NCBI RefSeq assembly: GCF_014204975.1
Contig: NZ_JACHMM010000001.1
Span: forward strand, 434,001 to 498,000
Source: Jiangella mangrovi
GTDB taxonomy: Bacteria > Actinomycetota > Actinomycetes > Jiangellales > Jiangellaceae
Direction: 5' to 3'
Length of the DNA stretch: 64,000 nt
This document shows positions 61,552 to 64,000 of the stretch, piece by piece. How positions within the stretch are numbered: position 1 is the first letter of the stretch; each line of letters starts with the position of its first letter. The position numbers were made by a program, and so were the translations under genes. A model generated the notes under the pieces. It worked only from the letters and a program-made list of their open reading frames with translations. It was not told where the DNA came from and searched no databases.

Positions 61552-62969
61552 GTCAAGTCCGGTGACGTGGTGTACGAGGTCTGATCCCTCGTCGTTGTGC
61601 TTCAGGCCGTGATGGCTTGCAGGGTCAGCTCCTCGTCGGTCACCTCCTGCTCGGCTGTTGCGACGGCCTGGGAGCGGGTGAGGACGTCGAGTCCGAGGTA
61701 GCGGCGGCCTTCGGCCCACTCGTCGTGCTGTTCGGCCAGGACGGCGCCGACGAGGCGGATGATCGAGGGCCGGTCGGGGAAGATCCCGACCACGTCGGTG
61801 CGGCGGCGGATCTCGCGGTTGAGGCGCTCGTTGGGGTTGTTCGACCAGATTTGTCGCCAGATCTCCTTGGGGAACGCGGTGAAGGCCAGGATGTCGGCGC
61901 GAGCGTGTTCGAGGTGGTCAGCGACGGCGGGGAGTTTCTCGGTCAGGGCGTCGACGACGCGGTCGAACTGGGCATGCACCGACTCGGCGTCGGGCTGGTC
62001 GTAGATGGAGTGCAGCAGGGCCTTGACCCAGCCCCACGAGTTCTTCGGTGTCGCTGACATGAGGTTGGCGGCGTAGTGGGTGCGGCAGCGTTGCCAGGCC
62101 GCACCCGGCAGAGTCGCCTCGATCGCGGAGGTCAGCCCGCGGTGGGCATCGGACGTGACGAGCTTGACCCCCGTGAGGCCGCGGGCGGTCAGATCTCTGC
62201 AGAAGGCGAGCCAGCCGGCGCCGTCCTCGCTGGTGGTCACGTGGATGCCGAGGATCTCGCGGTGCCCGTCGGCGTTCACGCCGGTCGCGACCAGCGCGTG
62301 GACTGCGACGACCCGGCCACCCTCGCGGACCTTGAGCACGAGTGCGTCGGCGGCGACGAACGTGAACGGCCCGGCGTCGGCCAGCGAGCGGGTGCGGAAC
62401 TGCTCCACGTGCGCGTCGAGGTCCTTGGCCATCTCCGAAACCTGCGACTTCGACAGGGCCGTGATGCCCAACGACTGCACCAGCTTGTCCATCCGCCGGG
62501 TGGACACCCCGAGCAGGTAGCAGGTCGCCACCACCGAGGTGAGTGCCCGCTCGGCCCGCTTCCTGCGCTCGAGCAGCCACTCGGGGAAGTAGGACCCCTG
62601 ACGCAGCTTGGGCACCGCGACATCGATCGTGCCGGCACGGGTGTCGAAGTCGCGGTGCCGGTAGCCGTTCCGCCGGTTCACCCGCTCCGGGCTGGTCGTG
62701 CCGTACTGCGCACCACACACCGCGTCAGCCTCGGCCGACAACAGCGTGTTGATGAACGTCTGCAGCAACTCGCGCAACAGATCCGGGCTGGCCTGGGCCA
62801 GCTGTTCCTCGAGCAGGCGGGCAGGGTCGATACTGGTCCTGACGGTCATCGTTGGTGTCCTTCTTCGAGTCGGTTGTGAGAGATCACTCGAAGGATCACC
62901 CGGTGGCCGTCACCCACATCTACAGCGACACGCTCACCGGGATCGGTACACCACTCTGCCGGACGTCAC
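61552..62969 (-). mobile_element. IS256-family insertion sequence
   Basis: About 1418 bp. Terminal inverted repeats at 61552-61575 and 62946-62969 match at 18 of 24 positions, including GTCCGG and GTGGTGTAC. The element is flanked by the 10-bp direct repeat TGGGCCGGGG (61542-61551 and 62970-62979), a target duplication showing a fairly recent insertion next to repeat copy C. One intact transposase gene is carried. Confidence 0.88.
61602..62849 (-). CDS. IS256 family transposase (mutator type)
   Basis: 415 residues, full length. The DDE residues sit in VAADALVLKVREGG (Asp), LVTSDAHRGL (Asp) and NPNERLNREIRRR (Glu); ALHSIYDQPDAE-type and RRYLGLDVL segments are typical of the family. No frameshift or stop is seen, so it is probably active. 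ATG 62849 begins MTVRTSIDPA. Confidence 0.93.
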   Translation of the reverse strand: MTVRTSIDPARLLEEQLAQASPDLLRELLQTFINTLLSAEADAVCGAQYGTTSPERVNRRNGYRHRDFDTRAGTIDVAVPKLRQGSYFPEWLLERRKRAERALTSVVATCYLLGVSTRRMDKLVQSLGITALSKSQVSEMAKDLDAHVEQFRTRSLADAGPFTFVAADALVLKVREGGRVVAVHALVATGVNADGHREILGIHVTTSEDGAGWLAFCRDLTARGLTGVKLVTSDAHRGLTSAIEATLPGAAWQRCRTHYAANLMSATPKNSWGWVKALLHSIYDQPDAESVHAQFDRVVDALTEKLPAVADHLEHARADILAFTAFPKEIWRQIWSNNPNERLNREIRRRTDVVGIFPDRPSIIRLVGAVLAEQHDEWAEGRRYLGLDVLTRSQAVATAEQEVTDEELTLQAITA

Positions 62970-62984
62970 TGGGCCGGGGGATGG

Positions 62985-63484
62985 GGGTGGGCTCCCCGTC
63001 CCTCTGCTGCCCAGTGTCTTAGCCGCAGCTATCAGGGGGACGGGGAGACCCTGGGCACGCCTCGCCGTTGGTTTGCGGCCCACCGGACTGTCGTCGAGGG
63101 CGAGTTACTACCGCCAGAGCAGTAGTAACTCGCCCACGGCGTCCGTCAGGAAGGAGTTCTCCTCGCTATAGCGGGGAAAAGTCCCTCCCGACGGCACCAA
63201 CAGCCCGACTTCACTACGACCAGCCGACTTCACTTGGCAGAACCGTCTTCTGCGCCCCCACGCGAGGTCAGAAGACGGTTCTCGCTAGTGAAGTCGGCGG
63301 GCGCAAGTGAAGTCGCGGCGCGCCCGTCGCCAGACTCCCCCCGTCCCCCTGATAGCTGCCGAGTTCTTGGCCGCGGGGACCCGGGTCAAGTCCAAGCGCC
63401 CCCAGGGCGCGCAGACTTGAGGCGGGTGCACACGGCTAAGACACTGGGCAGCAGGGGGACGGGGGCACCCAACCCAACCCCACG
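62985..63484 (-). repeat. Multi-hairpin dispersed element, copy C
   Basis: Third copy. Module 1 is reduced by an internal deletion (CCCCGTCC...CTTAGCCG joins directly to CAGCTATCAGGGGGACGGGG). Stems: 63098-63111/63122-63135 (14 bp), 63225-63234/63287-63296 (10 bp), 63239-63252/63269-63282 (14 bp), and terminal module about 63336-63474. Stem sequences differ from copies A and B but still pair. It ends about 18 nt from the marR-like stop; an IS256 element adjoins its other side. Confidence 0.8.
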
Positions 63485-63501
63485 CACCACGACAAGGAAC
63501 G

Positions 63502-63957
63502 TCAGGGTTCGATGCGGCGAAGCAGCTCGGCCAGCGTCCGGAGTTCCTGGTCGTCGAAGCGGCCGACCACGTAGTCGTGCACGCCGCGCAGGTGCGTCCC
63601 ACTCGCGTCGCGAAGCCGCTCGAACCCGTTGTCGGTCAGCACCGCGTAGAAGCCGCGCCCGTCGCGCTCGGCCTGGGCCCGTTCGACGAGGCCTTCTTCC
63701 ACCATGCGGTCCACCAGCCTGGTGAGGCCGCTGGGCGAGAGCATGACCCGTTCGGCCAGTTCGCTCATGCGCAACCGGCGGCCGTCGGCCTCGAGGAGTC
63801 GTACCAGGACGTCGTACCAGGCCAGCGGGAGGTCGTGCACGGCGACCAGGTCGGCCTCGAGGCGGCGCAGCACCTGCGACTGGGCGCGGATGAACAGTCG
63901 CCACACCTCGAGCTGCTCAGGTGTGACCCACTGGTCGGTGTCCTTGCTGGCGGTCAT
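63502..63957 (-). CDS. MarR family transcriptional regulator
   Basis: 151 residues with a winged helix (about 35-105: LAWYDVLVRLLEADGRRLRM, ELAERVMLSPSGLTRLVDRM, ERDGRGFYAVLTDNG). MarR proteins usually repress an adjacent gene in response to small aromatic ligands; the probable target lies beyond the window edge. ATG 63957 begins MTASKDTDQW. Confidence 0.9.
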   Translation of the reverse strand: MTASKDTDQWVTPEQLEVWRLFIRAQSQVLRRLEADLVAVHDLPLAWYDVLVRLLEADGRRLRMSELAERVMLSPSGLTRLVDRMVEEGLVERAQAERDGRGFYAVLTDNGFERLRDASGTHLRGVHDYVVGRFDDQELRTLAELLRRIEP

Positions 63958-64000
63958 GGTGTCCAGATCCTAGACGCCGCCGCCCACGAGACGGTGCAGA

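Noticed and set aside
62698-63171. Plus-strand ORF across the IS right end and repeat C
   Set aside because: It is antisense to the transposase and crosses non-coding hairpins; the translation has no family resemblance.

Overview
The window is high-GC, densely packed DNA with frequent GTG starts and stop/start overlaps, typical of an actinomycete. No 16S rRNA or tRNA is present to fix the genus; a Jiangella-like or related actinobacterium fits but is not proven. Much of the gene content follows the block known from Mycobacterium tuberculosis (roughly Rv3195 to Rv3214): DUF2342 protein, ABC1 kinase, whiB7, uvrD2, mycoredoxin, nudC, adnB-adnA, an ATL protein, moeZ, TetR, DUF3107, a ferritin-like protein, a DEAD-box helicase and a histidine phosphatase. 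This is mainly a conserved chromosomal core with accessory insertions.

Layout. 1-10 kb: SDR enzyme (cut by the window edge), DUF2342 protein and Nudix enzyme, YgjP-type metallopeptidase, a spacer with DnaA boxes, a zinc-ribbon/ThiF-like/ABC1-kinase operon, a 5'-truncated alpha/beta hydrolase next to a palindromic repeat cluster, and a phosphatase fused in frame to a zinc ribbon across a G7 run. 9.9-14.4 kb: stress and redox cluster with whiB7 (preceded by an AT-rich promoter, a uORF and an intrinsic terminator), uvrD2, mycoredoxin and nudC. 14.4-22.4 kb: accessory metabolism (deoD, EEP phosphatase, PPOX protein, an ECF42/DGPF sigma module, DUF222 remnant, penicillin acylase, tandem Nudix protein). 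22.9-29.3 kb: AdnAB recombination motor-nuclease. 29.9-41.5 kb: ATL repair protein, two tandem pseudokinase-flippase paralogues, moeZ, a hydrolase, TetR, DUF3107, ferritin-like protein and DEAD-box helicase. 41.8-53.6 kb: a large LuxR regulator, an L,D-transpeptidase, a DUF6758/PHP/MarC/RecB-nuclease run, histidine phosphatase, CorA, a general-stress protein, HNH endonuclease, acyltransferase and a lipoprotein. 53.8-57 kb: TPP riboswitch followed by a YkoEDC-type ECF transporter. 57-64 kb: a giant secreted ThuA/sugar-dehydrogenase/PKD protein, an intact IS256-family element with a target duplication, and a MarR regulator.

The least explained feature is a family of three non-coding, multi-hairpin elements (about 29426-29896, 48505-49186 and 62985-63484). 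Their modules share conserved blocks, but several stems differ in sequence between copies while remaining perfectly paired, which is the mark of selection on structure. All three lie in the same orientation immediately after the stop codon of a minus-strand gene, between two co-directional genes. In the 48.5-kb copy the first module is the reverse complement of the last. I do not recognise this family.

Functionally, DNA repair and genome maintenance (UvrD2, AdnAB, ATL, RecB-like nuclease, HNH), antibiotic and redox stress (WhiB7, mycoredoxin, NudC) and envelope functions (flippase-like proteins, L,D-transpeptidase, PlsC, lipoprotein) dominate. All similarity statements are from reading the translations; no database search was run.
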